56,301 nucleotides of DNA from Syntrophus sp. PtaU1.Bin005 (GTDB lineage Bacteria; Desulfobacterota; Syntrophia; Syntrophales; Syntrophaceae), in assembly GCA_002067745.1 (NCBI GenBank), contig MVRU01000009.1:1-56301 (forward strand), given 5' to 3'. This document shows, in pieces, positions 55,788-56,301 of this stretch. Within the stretch, counting starts at the first letter, position 1. Every line of letters starts with the position of its first letter. Position numbers and translations under genes: made by a program. A model generated the notes under the pieces. It saw nothing but the letters and a program-made list of their open reading frames with translations. It did no database searches and was not told the DNA's origin.

Positions 55788-56301
55788 TTAAAGGTTCGAT
55801 GCTTTGTCGGCGTTACGAAAGAGGCGTTGGGCCGCGGAAAGGGCCGTGATGGAAGAGCAGGAGACGCCGATGGTCTTGAAAAAGTCCCTCAGCGGTCTGC
55901 CGGGTCCGATTTCATAGACGGTTTTGGTTGTGGAAGACAACGCTCTCATGTTATCGATCCAACGAACGGCGGAACTCAGTTGTAAAACGAGGGCGTTTAA
56001 AATAGCATCCGCCTCTGGACGGTGGTAGGTTCCGGTGTAGTTGGAAGTCACTGCTGCCGCCTTTTCGGGCTGCCAGGAAGATGCGGTGGCGATCAGGACC
56101 TGCTGGAAAGGTTCGCCGATGGCTTTCATGAACCGGCTGTGAAAAGGGGCGCTGACACGCAGTGCAACGACGCGGAACGACGGATCGGCAAACCGCTCGG
56201 ATAACCGCTTCTCTGCGTCAGGCAAGGCCTCGACGGCCCCGCTGATGACCACCTGGGAAAGGGAGTTTTCATTTGCAACATCGACAGGCAGATCCGACAG
56301 C
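55788..56301 (-). CDS. Malonyl-CoA:ACP transacylase, C-terminal part (runs off the window)
   Basis: About 171 residues up to the window edge, frame open at 56301. Contains VVISGAVEAL and the second catalytic element VSAPFHSRFM with its His, followed by VTSNYTG and the terminal VYEIGPGRPLRDFFK, all typical of FabD. The Ser nucleophile part lies outside. It would load malonyl groups on the variant ACP. Confidence 0.85.
   Translation of the reverse strand, partial: LSDLPVDVANENSLSQVVISGAVEALPDAEKRLSERFADPSFRVVALRVSAPFHSRFMKAIGEPFQQVLIATASSWQPEKAAAVTSNYTGTYHRPEADAILNALVLQLSSAVRWIDNMRALSSTTKTVYEIGPGRPLRDFFKTIGVSCSSITALSAAQRLFRNADKASNL

Overview
The window looks like chromosomal DNA of a strictly anaerobic, GC-rich Gram-negative deltaproteobacterium (Desulfobacterota). 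Syntrophus or a close relative is the best guess. This rests on gene content only: an HgcA corrinoid protein, a thiolase paired with a DUF35 protein, a hybrid two-component set, an MCE lipid-transport locus, an LptE-type outer-membrane lipoprotein and a typical deltaproteobacterial rpmF-acpP-fabF-rpiB-glyA-nrdR-rib-nusB order. No rRNA or CRISPR array was seen. There is one tRNA gene (Glu, anticodon CTC).

Layout. 0-1.3 kb: a PdxJ-family protein and an IscA/HesB-like protein, both missing key family residues. 1.6-7.8 kb: a FecR-domain envelope protein, a CHASE2 sensor kinase and a convergent receiver-PAS-kinase-receiver protein. 8.3-12.3 kb: hgcA, a stump of hgcB running in frame into a DUF3147 membrane protein, a split YeeE/YedE sulfur-transport pair, a DUF488 protein and a coiled-coil membrane protein. 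12.3-20.6 kb: a double-length ThyX-family protein, a hydrolase, a LexA-like repressor with its own operator, a DUF362 ferredoxin, a MoxR/VWA pair, an isochorismatase-family hydrolase and small genes. 21.2-22.6 kb: HU, then a scar of two tyrosine-recombinase fragments and one ISL3 transposase fragment beside tRNA-Glu, which lies behind gltX. 24.3-33.0 kb: a housekeeping run from yceD to nusB. 33.3-40.7 kb: leuS, lptE, rpsT and the N-degron set clpS-clpA-aat. 40.9-45.8 kb: thiolase/DUF35, hisH-hisF and pdxS-pdxT.

45.7-56.3 kb is the most unusual region. One minus-strand run of at least fourteen tightly packed or overlapping genes encodes a second type II fatty-acid or polyketide-like set: malonyl transferase, acyl-CoA dehydrogenase, KAS III, FabA-type dehydratase/isomerase, FabG, FabZ-type dehydratase, KAS II and ACP. 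These are followed by a PlsC-type acyltransferase, a phosphopantetheinyl transferase, and then MlaE permease, a degenerate ABC ATPase, MlaD/MCE and a lipoprotein. My reading is a dedicated acyl-lipid synthesis and envelope-transport system. Its enoyl reductase is not recognisable, and its ATPase-like subunit lacks nucleotide-binding motifs.

The parts connect in several ways. dCMP deaminase, GlyA and the ThyX-like protein could together supply dTMP. PdxST offers a DXP-independent PLP route, which may explain the decayed PdxJ. The usual plsX-fabH-fabD-fabG block is missing between rpmF and acpP, while fabD-, fabH- and fabG-like genes occur in the 48-56 kb operon. All calls come from reading the sequence; no database search was run.
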